From contig JAAVFG010000023.1 in the NCBI GenBank assembly GCA_014800895.1, forward strand, positions 48,095-112,094: 64,000 nt of DNA, read 5' to 3'. A program made the position numbers and the translations under genes. This document shows positions 38,064-47,485 of the stretch, one piece after another (within the stretch, counting starts at the first letter, position 1; each line of letters opens with the position of its first letter). The notes beneath the pieces are model-generated. The model was not told the DNA's origin and did no database searches. It saw nothing but the letters and a program-made list of their open reading frames with translations. The stretch comes from Bacteroidales bacterium. GTDB lineage: Bacteria; Bacteroidota; Bacteroidia; Bacteroidales; Muribaculaceae.

Positions 38064-39626
38064 ATGGAGGAGAAGAGAGTAAGATATCCGATAGGGGAGC
38101 AGTCGTTTGAGAGACTGCGTAGAGATGGTTTCCTTTATGTAGACAAAACAGAATACATAGAGAAAATCGTGGGTGGCAGCAAATATTTCTTCCTGGGTCG
38201 TCCCCGTCGTTTCGGAAAATCTCTTTTTTTATCTACTCTCAAGTGTTTTTACGAAGGGAAAAGGGAGTTATTCAAGGATCTATATATAGATACTGTTGAT
38301 TGGAATTGGGAGGTATATCCGGTTCTTTATCTTGATTTGAACACAAGTAAATATAAAAAAGATGGCGATCTTGAGGATGTGCTTGATCGTCAGCTGCGTA
38401 AATGGGAGAAAGAATATGATGTTGATGTAAAGGATAAGGCACATGCACAACGTTTCGCCACTATCATAGAGACAGTGAGTAAACGCACCGGAAAAGAAGT
38501 TGTCATCCTCGTAGATGAATACGATAAACCTCTTGTGACAAATCTCCATCATCCCAAACGTTTTGAGGAATATAGAGATGCCTTGGCGGATCTGTACTCT
38601 AATTTTAAGAGCGCGGCAGATTATATCAAATTGGTTTTTCTTACCGGTGTGACACGCTTTGCGAAATTGAGTGTGTTCTCCGGACTTAATAATATCAGCG
38701 ATATTTCATTTGTTGATAAATTCGCGGGAATATGTGGAATCACTGAAAGTGAACTAAAAAGCTATTTTATACCCGGAATCAAGGAATTGTCAGTAAAATA
38801 TAAACGTTCATTTGAAGAAGAGATTCAGGAATTAAAACGTAATTATGATGGTTATCATTTTTCGGAGGATTGTCCTGATATCTATAATCCCTATTCCCTT
38901 CTCCAGGTGATGGACTATAGTAAATATTCCAACTACTGGATTTCATCCGGTACACCTACTATTTTAGTGGAGCAACTACAAAAGATTGATGCGGATCTCG
39001 AGGAACTTCTGACCATAAGAGCATCTCAGAATATGTTGGAAGGGCTTGATATGGATTCGCCCCGACCAATAGCACTATTATATCAGACAGGATATCTTAC
39101 TATAAAGAAGTTTGATGAGAGACGCCGACTATATCATTTAGGTATTCCGAATGAGGAGGTGAAGCAAGGATTTTTCGAATTTCTACTTCCCTATTATACA
39201 TCTTTGGCAGAGGAGCGAGTAGCTCCATTTATATTTGATCTTATCGATGAAATAGAGAGTGGGGATGTTGATGCGTTCATGAAGCGCCTCCAATCCCTCT
39301 TTGCCGGTTACGGACATGATCTTAAATTTGATGAAGAGCGAAATGTTCAGAATGCCATGCTCCTTATTTTCTCCCTGGTCGGTATGCACGTTGATGCGGA
39401 AGTGAGAAATTCTGACGGCAGAATAGATATTCTTGTACGCACCAGGGAATATGTATATATCATGGAATTGAAATATGACAAGTCGTCCGAAGAAGCTTTG
39501 GCTCAGATCGAACGTAAGGAATATGCACTGCCATGGGGCATTGACTCCCGTTCTGTCATAGCAATAGGGATTAATTATTCATCCGTAAAGAGACGTATTG
39601 ACGGGTGGTCTGAAAAGCGGCTATAG
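38064..39626 (+). CDS. AAA-ATPase-like / PD-(D/E)XK nuclease-like protein (DUF1703 type)
   Basis: 520 aa; YPIGEQSFERLRRDGFLYVDKTEYIEKI, FLGRPRRFGKSLFLSTL, C-terminal GRIDILVRTREYVYIMELKYD. Confidence 0.9.
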   Translation: MEEKRVRYPIGEQSFERLRRDGFLYVDKTEYIEKIVGGSKYFFLGRPRRFGKSLFLSTLKCFYEGKRELFKDLYIDTVDWNWEVYPVLYLDLNTSKYKKDGDLEDVLDRQLRKWEKEYDVDVKDKAHAQRFATIIETVSKRTGKEVVILVDEYDKPLVTNLHHPKRFEEYRDALADLYSNFKSAADYIKLVFLTGVTRFAKLSVFSGLNNISDISFVDKFAGICGITESELKSYFIPGIKELSVKYKRSFEEEIQELKRNYDGYHFSEDCPDIYNPYSLLQVMDYSKYSNYWISSGTPTILVEQLQKIDADLEELLTIRASQNMLEGLDMDSPRPIALLYQTGYLTIKKFDERRRLYHLGIPNEEVKQGFFEFLLPYYTSLAEERVAPFIFDLIDEIESGDVDAFMKRLQSLFAGYGHDLKFDEERNVQNAMLLIFSLVGMHVDAEVRNSDGRIDILVRTREYVYIMELKYDKSSEEALAQIERKEYALPWGIDSRSVIAIGINYSSVKRRIDGWSEKRL

Positions 39627-39676
39627 GCAGGCTATAATATGAAAATACAATATTATAAATATACTTATTCTTTATT

Positions 39677-41056
39677 ATGAACCGAATTATTTTCAGTCTT
39701 TTGCTTTGCGGCGCCGCTTCAGTGTATGCGGCGGCTCCCTCCGGAGGGATTGACTCCGGAATGCTTGAGCGCCTCAGAAGCTCCTATCAGAATACCGCTT
39801 CTGACAAGGCTATTTCCAACGCTCTTAAATCTACAGATATCGATGTTCTCGCCACTAACGGCGAGAATAAGAATAATTTCGATGATAACTTTACTCATCG
39901 TGTGAAGAGCAAGGGAATCACCAATCAGAAATCGTCGGGGAGATGCTGGCTTTTCACCGGCCTCAACACCCTGCGCTCCCAGATGATGGAGGAGCATAAT
40001 CTTCCCTCTCTCGAGCTCTCCCAGAATTACAACTTCTTCTATGACCTTCTGGAGAAATCCAACCTCTTCCTGCAGGAGATCATCAATACCGCCGACCGTC
40101 CGATGGATGATAAGAAGGTGGAATTCCTATTCAAGAATCCTATCAGCGACGGCGGTCAATTCACCGGTCTTTCCGATAATCTTCTTAAGTATGGAGTGGT
40201 GCCTAAAAGCGTGATGGTGGAAACCCATTCCAGCTCCGCAACCTCCAAGCTCCGCAAGCATCTCAGCACCAAGCTTCGCGAGGATGGCGTGGCTCTGCGC
40301 CGTATGAAATCATCCGGAGCATCCAAAGCTGCATTGGAGAAAGAGAAGGAGCATATGCTTACCGATGTATATCGGATGCTTGCTCTGACATTGGGCGTGC
40401 CCCCCACTGAATTTACATGGACCCGTAAGGATAAGGATGGAAAAGTGGTCAGCACCAAGACTTACACTCCGCAGAGTTTCTATCAGGAATATGCAGGAAA
40501 CAATCTGAAGGATGACTATGTGATGCTTATGAACGACCCCACACGCGAATATTATAAGCTCTACGAGATCGATCTTGACCGCCATGTATATGACGGCAAG
40601 AACTGGACATACATAAATCTTCCTGTCGAGGATATCAAAAAGATGGCGATAGAAAGCATCAAGGACGGCAGGATGATGTATTTCTCTTGCGACGTGGGTA
40701 AATTTATAGACAGGGAGAAGGGCACATTGGATACCGATAATTATGACTATGAATCCCTCTTCGGAGTGAAATTCGGGATGGATAAGTCCGACCGTATCCG
40801 CACATTCGACAGCGCGTCTTCCCATGCCATGACCTTAGTGGCGGTGGATTTGGATGAGAATGAGAAGCCTAAGAAATGGATGGTGGAGAACAGCTGGGGC
40901 TCGGGAGCCAATGACGGTCACCTTATAATGACCGATAAATGGTTTGACGAGTATATGTTCCGTCTTGTGGTCAACAAGAAGTATGTGCCCTCCGGGATAC
41001 TCTCTATCCTCAAGCAGAACCCTGTTCTGCTACCTCCGACCGATCCTATGTTCTGA
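39677..41056 (+). CDS. pepC: C1-family aminopeptidase C / bleomycin hydrolase-like
   Basis: 459 aa; NQKSSGRCWLFTGLNTLRS, SSHAMTLVAVDLDENEKPKKWMVENSWG. Confidence 0.92.
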   Translation: MNRIIFSLLLCGAASVYAAAPSGGIDSGMLERLRSSYQNTASDKAISNALKSTDIDVLATNGENKNNFDDNFTHRVKSKGITNQKSSGRCWLFTGLNTLRSQMMEEHNLPSLELSQNYNFFYDLLEKSNLFLQEIINTADRPMDDKKVEFLFKNPISDGGQFTGLSDNLLKYGVVPKSVMVETHSSSATSKLRKHLSTKLREDGVALRRMKSSGASKAALEKEKEHMLTDVYRMLALTLGVPPTEFTWTRKDKDGKVVSTKTYTPQSFYQEYAGNNLKDDYVMLMNDPTREYYKLYEIDLDRHVYDGKNWTYINLPVEDIKKMAIESIKDGRMMYFSCDVGKFIDREKGTLDTDNYDYESLFGVKFGMDKSDRIRTFDSASSHAMTLVAVDLDENEKPKKWMVENSWGSGANDGHLIMTDKWFDEYMFRLVVNKKYVPSGILSILKQNPVLLPPTDPMF

Positions 41057-41741
41057 ACCGTGAGTTAAAAGCGTTAGTGTATGAGCGTCCCAAGGGAATG
41101 GGACGCTCATAATTTTTAAGGAATATCTGACGGTTATTGAATTTGGATATCTCTTTAAGATTGACAATATATGAGCGGTGGGTTCTTGCAAACCGATCGG
41201 CAGGAAGTTGGGCTTCCATCTCCTTCATAGTGATCTGCGGAATCAGAGTCTGCATACCCGGACGATATATCTTTACGTAATTGTCCATGGCTTCAATATA
41301 CGCTATATGCTCCACTTCCACAATGGTGGTTTTATAACCGAGCTTCAGTGTGATTGATTCCGCGGCGGGTATGGATTCCGCTTCTTTAGCATTGACAAGG
41401 AGGAGAGCTTTCTCAATCGCATGCTCGAAACGGGGGTAGAAAATCGGTTTATGAAGGAAATCCACCGCATCCACATTATAACTGTCAAGGGCATATTGGG
41501 AGAAAGCGGTGGTGAAGATAATGGCTATCCCCTCGGGCAGGGTCTTGGCTAATTCCACACCATTGTGAGAATTCATTTCAATATCAAGCAAGACAATATC
41601 GGGATGCAGAGTGTTGATACATTCCATTCCTTCAACGGGAGAAGTGAAACACTTCAGTTCTATATTTCCGAATCTTTTACAATATTCTTCAATAATGGAC
41701 AAGGCGATGGGTTCGTCATCGATTGCAACACACTTTATCAT
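41046..41741 (-). CDS. LytTR family response regulator
   Basis: 231 aa; receiver IKCVAIDDEPIALSIIEEYC, LytTR domain FARTHRSYIVNLKEI. Confidence 0.93.
   Translation of the reverse strand: MIKCVAIDDEPIALSIIEEYCKRFGNIELKCFTSPVEGMECINTLHPDIVLLDIEMNSHNGVELAKTLPEGIAIIFTTAFSQYALDSYNVDAVDFLHKPIFYPRFEHAIEKALLLVNAKEAESIPAAESITLKLGYKTTIVEVEHIAYIEAMDNYVKIYRPGMQTLIPQITMKEMEAQLPADRFARTHRSYIVNLKEISKFNNRQIFLKNYERPIPLGRSYTNAFNSRFRT
41080..41111 (+). terminator. Intrinsic terminator of pepC embedded in the antisense response-regulator CDS
   Basis: TATGAGCGTCCC-AAGGGAAT-GGGACGCTCATA followed by ATTTTTAAG. Confidence 0.7.
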
Positions 41742-42751
41742 GATTTCAGATTGATTTGAAGAGAAACTTTAAAAATATCGTTATTATTAAAAATACTTAG
41801 TCGGTATCTTCCCTCATAGAGGAGGTTAAGCCGCTTCCTGCAGTTATCTATACCCATGTGCTCGCCAATCCTTTTGATGGGGAATATCAGATTGGAAGTG
41901 GAGAAGAGCAGGGTGCCTTCATCTTCCGTCAGACTGATACGTATAGTGCTCGGTTCCACTGAAGAAATGCCATGCTTGAAGCAATTTTCCACAAATGTCA
42001 CTAATAGCATTGGGGGAATACGCAGATTTTCATTCCTTACGTCAATGTGAAGATATACGGAAGTCATCTTATTGAGGCGGAGAGACTGGATGTCGACATA
42101 TTGGCGTATATATTCAGTCTCGTCCCCCAGAGATACAAAATCTTTGTTTGAAGATAGATGCACATATCTCATCATGGAGATAAACTTCTCAAGGGAGGGA
42201 AGGGCATTCTCATTTCTTGTAAGAAAAAGACCGTATATGGAATTGAGGGTATTGAACATGAAATGAGGTTTGATCTGCGCCTTGTAGAGCTCAATTTCAG
42301 CTTTCTCTTTTTGAAACTCCGCTTCCTTCAGGCGTGCGATCTGACCGGTGGAATAGATCAGCGTGCTGACTGCAAAACTGAAAGCCTCCACGATCATGAA
42401 TGATGTCCATAACACCTGCCTGTATTGCGCCACCCGGGGAAGATATTGAGAGAACCCGTCATCAAAAACTACCGGTTTCGGAGTGTAAAGCTCAATGCCG
42501 GAGAATACTGCGGTGACTAAAACCGTGAGTAAGATAATAGCTATTCCTTTCACTCTCTCCCTCTTATTTACAAACAGGAGCGGGATAGCTATCCGGCGGT
42601 TGATAAAATAGAGAGCATATAACCATATCCCTGCCATTACAGTATAAGTCGTAAAATGATGTGCCCATCTTTCTATTGGAGAAAGAAGGAAGATTCCAGG
42701 CAGCACAATCAGGCAGAACACCAGGTCAATATATCGAGCGATATGCTTCAT
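41738..42751 (-). CDS. LytS/YehU-type sensor histidine kinase
   Basis: 337 aa; KAQIKPHFMFNTLNSIYGLF, IPPMLLVTFVENCFKHGIS. Confidence 0.93.
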   Translation of the reverse strand: MKHIARYIDLVFCLIVLPGIFLLSPIERWAHHFTTYTVMAGIWLYALYFINRRIAIPLLFVNKRERVKGIAIILLTVLVTAVFSGIELYTPKPVVFDDGFSQYLPRVAQYRQVLWTSFMIVEAFSFAVSTLIYSTGQIARLKEAEFQKEKAEIELYKAQIKPHFMFNTLNSIYGLFLTRNENALPSLEKFISMMRYVHLSSNKDFVSLGDETEYIRQYVDIQSLRLNKMTSVYLHIDVRNENLRIPPMLLVTFVENCFKHGISSVEPSTIRISLTEDEGTLLFSTSNLIFPIKRIGEHMGIDNCRKRLNLLYEGRYRLSIFNNNDIFKVSLQINLKS

Positions 42752-42921
42752 GGCGCAAAGATAGCTATTTTAGAAATAAGAGTATTTACTGTTTACCATT
42801 TTATTTTTTCTTTTCGCCATTATTTTTGGTCGTCAAGTGCAGCAAAATATATGCGGTCCTGACAGTTGAACGGTGATAGTATTGTGACTGGTCGGCGCAT
42901 AGTAATGTGAATAAAATAAAA

Positions 42922-42956
42922 AGGCTTTGAAAACAAGGTATTTGCTTTCAAAGCCT
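42922..42956 (-). terminator. Terminator of the poxB-like remnant
   Basis: AGGCTTTGAAA/TTTCAAAGCCT, followed on the minus strand by TTTTTATTTTATT. Confidence 0.75.
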
Positions 42957-42984
42957 GAGATCTTACTTTTATAAATCTTACTTA

Positions 42985-43290
42985 TCAGCTTCCTAAAGGG
43001 AGGAAGTTAGAGAGGGGATTGCCCGGCTTTGCCGACTCCATGAGTTTCTGAAAGAAACTGAAAGAGAGGCGGCAAGCCTACCGGTGAGCTGCGCTTCCGC
43101 ACTGGCGGCGAACGCTCCCGATTCCTCATGAAGCATATGTACGAATTTCACACGGCCGTCACGATCAAGAGCAATTGGTAAGATCATTAAGGCTATCGCC
43201 CGTGATGGCATAAATATGCTTTACGCCGGCGTCAGCAAGCATATCCGCTACCTGATCGGCTACCGTTACGCTTTCTTTTGACTGTTCCAT
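42985..43290 (-). pseudogene. Deletion/frameshift remnant of a pyruvate oxidase-like (PoxB, ThDP) gene
   Basis: MEQSKESVTVADQVADMLADAGVKHIYAITGDSLNDL, frameshift, then ALDRDGRVKFVHMLHEESGAFAASAEAQLTGRLAA, then a short tail in another frame. Confidence 0.75.
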
Positions 43291-43465
43291 ACTTTATATT
43301 TTTATACTATTGACTCCGGCTCTTACTGAGCTAAATATCAATAATATAAGAAATGTCTGATATTCGGAGGTGGTTCATGTGACCGAGTGATCCATTAGAT
43401 TATTTAGTGGATGGAGCCTTAACCTAAATGAATAAAATTTTTAGATGTTAATGAATGTTAATTAT

Positions 43466-43528
43466 TTTGCAAAAACGAGAATAATAGATACCTTTGCAGT
43501 GTTGTACTTATCTACAACACTGCAAAGG
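43466..43528 (+). promoter_or_regulatory. Promoter (TTTG-N19-TACCTTTG) overlapped by a 16-bp-arm palindrome
   Basis: TTTG 43466-43469; TACCTTTG 43489-43496; CCTTTGCAGTGTTGTA-CTTATC-TACAACACTGCAAAGG 43491-43528. Confidence 0.75.
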
Positions 43529-43580
43529 TTGATAAAGATAATACTTAACATTCAATATAATTATAAAAACCTGGTAATTT

Positions 43581-44459
43581 ATGAAAAAGATTCTTTCCTT
43601 CGCGATTCTCATGGTGTTATGCTTTACAACCAAGGTATCGGCACAGATACTTTGGAAAGTAGAGAAACCGGGAAATGAGCATGTGTCATATATCTTGGGA
43701 ACACACCATTTCGCCACACTCTCGGTGCTCGATTCATTGGTAAATCTTCCGGAGGCATTGCAGAGAGCAGATAAGGTATATGGGGAGCTGGATATGGCAG
43801 AGATGACTTCTCCCGCCTCCATGCAGGTCATGCAGATGGCACTTATGGCTCCTGCAGACAGCACACTTGATAAAGTCCTTACTCCTGCGCAGCTTGATTC
43901 TGTAAAGGCAGTGCTTGACCCCATGACAGGGGGGCAACTCCCTTTGGCTGCTCTTTATCCCATGAAGCCGGCGGCATTATCCACCCAGATAGCAGCCATG
44001 ATGTCGATGAAGCTTTTCCCCGATCTAAATCCTCTTGAAGGTCTTGACATGACAATGCAGCAGCGGGCAAAGGCACTCGGTAAGCCTGTGGCGGGCCTGG
44101 AGACTATGGAATTTCAGATGGATTGCCTTTATGGCACACCCATCTCCGAGCAGGCGGAAATTCTAATGAAGACAATCGCGGATATAGAGGGGGAGGAGAA
44201 GCGTGCCGTGGAATTAGCCGCCGCATACATGGATCATAATATTGATGCCATTTACAAGGCTATGATTGAGGAGGAGGATGAGCCGGAAGCTCTTGACCGT
44301 CTGATTTTCTCGCGTAATGATAACTGGGTTAATCAGCTTTCTAAGGAGATGTCGGATGCGTCGCTTCTGGTTGTAGTCGGTGCTGGTCATCTTCCCGGAG
44401 AGAGGGGCGTGCTTGAGCAACTCCGTAAGGCAGGGTATACAGTGACGGCGGCAGAATAA
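43581..44459 (+). CDS. TraB/GumN family protein
   Basis: 292 aa; ILWKVEKPGNEHVSYILGTHHFA, LLVVVGAGHLPGERGVLEQLRKAGYTV. Confidence 0.9.
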   Translation: MKKILSFAILMVLCFTTKVSAQILWKVEKPGNEHVSYILGTHHFATLSVLDSLVNLPEALQRADKVYGELDMAEMTSPASMQVMQMALMAPADSTLDKVLTPAQLDSVKAVLDPMTGGQLPLAALYPMKPAALSTQIAAMMSMKLFPDLNPLEGLDMTMQQRAKALGKPVAGLETMEFQMDCLYGTPISEQAEILMKTIADIEGEEKRAVELAAAYMDHNIDAIYKAMIEEEDEPEALDRLIFSRNDNWVNQLSKEMSDASLLVVVGAGHLPGERGVLEQLRKAGYTVTAAE

Positions 44460-44470
44460 TTTAAGAAAAC

Positions 44471-45313
44471 ATGATAGAGATAAAGAATCTGACATTCTCA
44501 TATAGCAAGAAGGGATCGCCGGTGCTCCATAATCTGGAGGGGTGTATCAAGCCGGGTATCTACCTTCTTGCCGGAGAAAATGGAGCGGGAAAGACTACTC
44601 TTCTGCATCTGCTTGCCGGCGTGGCTTCTCCATCTTCGGGAGCAATCCTTATAGATGGGATATATCCTGACTCTGATAATCCTGCTGAAAAGGGTGATAT
44701 ATTTTTACTTGAGGAGAATACGCTATTCCCCCTCAAAAGTATTCGTAAGTTTGCCAAATACCATTCACGTTTCTACCCCGCCTTTTCTGAGGAACGCTTT
44801 TTAAATAATCTCCATGCTTTCGGACTCACAGGAGATGAGCCGGCAAAGTCACTTTCATTAGGAAATCGTAAGAAGTCACTTCTTGCTTATGTTTTGGCAT
44901 TGGGTGTCAAGACATTACTTCTTGATGAGCCTACCAATGCTCTTGATATTGAGAGCAAGGATGTGCTGAGATCTCTGATAGCGTCAAATATCGGAGAGGA
45001 TCAGACTCTGATTGTCTCTACACATACTGTATCCGAACTGGAGAATCTCTTTGACGGAGCAATCATGATGCGTAAAGGGGATTTGCTATGGTGTGGCACT
45101 GCTGAGGATGCTTCTTCACGTCTCGCATTTGAAAAGAGCCGTTATTCTGAGCCCGACGCATTGTATGAGGAGTCGAAATTAGGATATTATGACTCAATAC
45201 TCCCTGTCGTAGGGGATGAATCAACAAACGTTGACTGGCTTCTCCTGTATTCAGCGCTCCATTCCCCCAAAAGCAATGAAGTTTTAAATCAACTTAAACA
45301 AACAAGCAAATGA
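44471..45313 (+). CDS. ABC transporter ATP-binding protein
   Basis: 280 aa; LAGENGAGKTTLLHLLAG, LSLGNRKKSLLAYVLALGVKTLLLDEPTNALD. Confidence 0.93.
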   Translation: MIEIKNLTFSYSKKGSPVLHNLEGCIKPGIYLLAGENGAGKTTLLHLLAGVASPSSGAILIDGIYPDSDNPAEKGDIFLLEENTLFPLKSIRKFAKYHSRFYPAFSEERFLNNLHAFGLTGDEPAKSLSLGNRKKSLLAYVLALGVKTLLLDEPTNALDIESKDVLRSLIASNIGEDQTLIVSTHTVSELENLFDGAIMMRKGDLLWCGTAEDASSRLAFEKSRYSEPDALYEESKLGYYDSILPVVGDESTNVDWLLLYSALHSPKSNEVLNQLKQTSK

Positions 45314-46119
45314 GTTCCGTCAATTCAATATCTTCCGGTTTCTCTTTTAATAGGGTTTGGAATTTTGCAATCTATTATATGCCCCGGCTAAAGTGCCAGT
45401 TGCTGATATACTTCTGTGTCTCCTTATTGGGAGCCATACTTTGTCTTCTTCCCGGTCCGGAGGGTGTGCAGAAGAGGCTGACGGTAGGGGTATGGGCGAT
45501 AATTCCCATTCTTTTCTATTGTGGCTCTTTAGTCTTCTCCAAAGGACCGGATACAAGAATTTTCGAGCGTCTGATGCCGATCAGCGCAGCTGAAAAACTG
45601 ACATTTTTCTATATCTATTCACTCATTATTCTCCCGATTGTCATCTATCTCTTGCCGACGGTTGCAGGATGGATATATATTTCCACCCCTTCCTTACAGA
45701 ATCCGGCGGTGGTGAGTCTCTATAAGATTAAATTTCATTATGGCGGGGTGATACTTATAATAAATGCTCTCGGAGGCATTCTTATAGCCGTCTCATGTCT
45801 CTACGGAGTTATGGCTTCGCGACAGAACCGTATGCTATTTGGATTTGTAGGAGTTGTTGTCTCCAATATAATAGTAGGTGTGTTAGGAGGAATAGTTGGA
45901 ATATTTACCGCTGTCAATGCTTTTGGTAAGGGTTTCGGAGATGGCTATGTGGGAAGAGAGCCTGACCCTGAACAGGTTGGTGAACTGATAGTCAAGACCA
46001 TGTTGGAGGATATGAGTCAGTATAATGCATTGACAATATCCATGATATGTGTGTCGGTTGTTCTGATTATGACGGTGGTGTATCTCACGTATCGTTCGCT
46101 TAAAAGACAGAATATTTAA
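45310..46119 (+). CDS. ABC transporter permease-like membrane protein
   Basis: 269 aa polytopic; overlaps the ATPase gene by 4 bp. Confidence 0.75.
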   Translation: MSSVNSISSGFSFNRVWNFAIYYMPRLKCQLLIYFCVSLLGAILCLLPGPEGVQKRLTVGVWAIIPILFYCGSLVFSKGPDTRIFERLMPISAAEKLTFFYIYSLIILPIVIYLLPTVAGWIYISTPSLQNPAVVSLYKIKFHYGGVILIINALGGILIAVSCLYGVMASRQNRMLFGFVGVVVSNIIVGVLGGIVGIFTAVNAFGKGFGDGYVGREPDPEQVGELIVKTMLEDMSQYNALTISMICVSVVLIMTVVYLTYRSLKRQNI

Positions 46120-46144
46120 AGGAAATAAATAGTGATAAGTTGGT

Positions 46145-46501
46145 ATGATAGAGTTTTCCGATAACAAGCCGATCTATCGTCAAATCGTGGATCACGCCTG
46201 CAATCTGATTCTCAACGGCAGCTGGGAGCCCGGTTCGAGGGTTCCCTCTGTCCGTGAGTTGGCTGCTGACTTGGGTGTGAACACCCGTACAATTTTGAAA
46301 GCAATGGAGGAGTTGCTGGATTCAGGTGTGATTTTCTCCCGTCGCGGCATGGGGTATATCCTTGCGGAAGATGCTCCTGAGAAGGTCAGGGAAGAGCTTC
46401 GTAAGGATTTTTTCAACACTACTGTTTCAAATCTCAAGTTAGAGATGAGGCTTCTCGGCATCTCCCCCGAAGAATTGTTTTCAGCTCTTCAGGAGAATTG
46501 A
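46145..46501 (+). CDS. GntR family regulator (YtrA-like)
   Basis: 118 aa; PIYRQIVDHACNLILNGSWEPGSRVPSVRELAADLGVNTRTILKAMEELLDSGVIFSRRGMGYIL. Confidence 0.92.
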   Translation: MIEFSDNKPIYRQIVDHACNLILNGSWEPGSRVPSVRELAADLGVNTRTILKAMEELLDSGVIFSRRGMGYILAEDAPEKVREELRKDFFNTTVSNLKLEMRLLGISPEELFSALQEN

Positions 46502-46554
46502 GAATATATCAGACTGATTTAGAAACGCGCATATAGGTGAAAAGGAAGAATTAA

Positions 46555-47223
46555 TTACCATTCATATGCCACTGTGACACCTAAGGAATTGAGAGTTGTG
46601 GAGCGTGAATAGCTGTTCCAATAATTTGAGGTCAATAATTTATAAGATACGCCGACATCTATCGCCTGTTTCGGATGATTAGTGCTTGTCGGAATCCTAA
46701 AGCCTAATGATGGACGAAGATAAAAATACTCACGGTTAGTGAGATAGCCGTCGCCTATCTCTATATATTTATCGCTGAGCAGAAATGAGCACCCGATGCG
46801 GAGGTCGATGTAGAAACCTACCTTGTCCGGCGCGCCGAATGTGGCTTTGAAATCTGTGAAGATAGGGAGCATTACCGCGGTCTTCGTGGAGGAATGGGCG
46901 GCGAATGAGGGATAATCCGGCGTCCAGCTCTCTCCCCAGTCATCATTCTGATGCGCGAAGAGGATGTCCGCACCCATACCGGCGCCCATATAGAACCATG
47001 AATTATACTGATACCCCTGGGAAGTGGATATTTCAAGAAAATCTGCATTCTTATTGCCGAGGGTCTTGCTCCAGCCTGCCTCCAGCGAACCTTTGTATGA
47101 GCCCGAGCCTGATAGGGCAGGAGAGAGAAGAGACGGAATCTGATTCACGATCTCATATATTTGAGACCGGGCATGGTTGAAGCCGGTAAATAAAAGTAGA
47201 AGGGGGAGGATAAGTTTTTTCAT
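46555..47223 (-). CDS. Outer membrane beta-barrel (porin-like) protein
   Basis: 222 aa; signal peptide, beta-rich, terminal aromatic VAYEW. Confidence 0.65.
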   Translation of the reverse strand: MKKLILPLLLLFTGFNHARSQIYEIVNQIPSLLSPALSGSGSYKGSLEAGWSKTLGNKNADFLEISTSQGYQYNSWFYMGAGMGADILFAHQNDDWGESWTPDYPSFAAHSSTKTAVMLPIFTDFKATFGAPDKVGFYIDLRIGCSFLLSDKYIEIGDGYLTNREYFYLRPSLGFRIPTSTNHPKQAIDVGVSYKLLTSNYWNSYSRSTTLNSLGVTVAYEW

Positions 47224-47387
47224 CGCGCTCTCTTTATGATTAGTGACTCATGAAGGCTGACAGCATCCGGAAGCAGACTTGGCTTCTCCGGCTATCTCCG
47301 TTTAATGATATAACGGAGTTAAATAAAGATAGTTTAAGGAAGATTCTTACCGTTTGCAATCATACAGTCGAGACCGGGGCTTAAAAA

Positions 47388-47450
47388 AGAACATCCTTGC
47401 AGCATCCGGAAGCTTGTTAATGTAAGCCCGTAATGACTGCAAGGATGTTA
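47388..47450 (-). terminator. Terminator of the SusC/D/E operon (13-bp stem, long loop)
   Basis: AACATCCTTGCAG ... CTGCAAGGATGTT; minus strand continues CTTTTTTAAG. Confidence 0.7.
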
Positions 47451-47485
47451 TTAAAGTATTATTTTATTGGACAAGAGCCTGAGCC

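Noticed and set aside
38064-39626. AAA/PD-(D/E)XK (DUF1703-type) protein as a novel defense gene
   Set aside because: A very abundant multi-copy family in Bacteroidetes; nothing in the local context distinguishes this copy.
42993-43211. 72-aa minus-strand ORF MPSRAIALMILPIALDRDGRVKF...
   Set aside because: Not an independent gene; it is the frameshifted middle of the poxB-like remnant.
47258-47412. GCATCCGGAAGC direct repeat (two copies)
   Set aside because: Only 12-14 bp, one copy sits in a terminator loop; insufficient evidence of a regulatory role.
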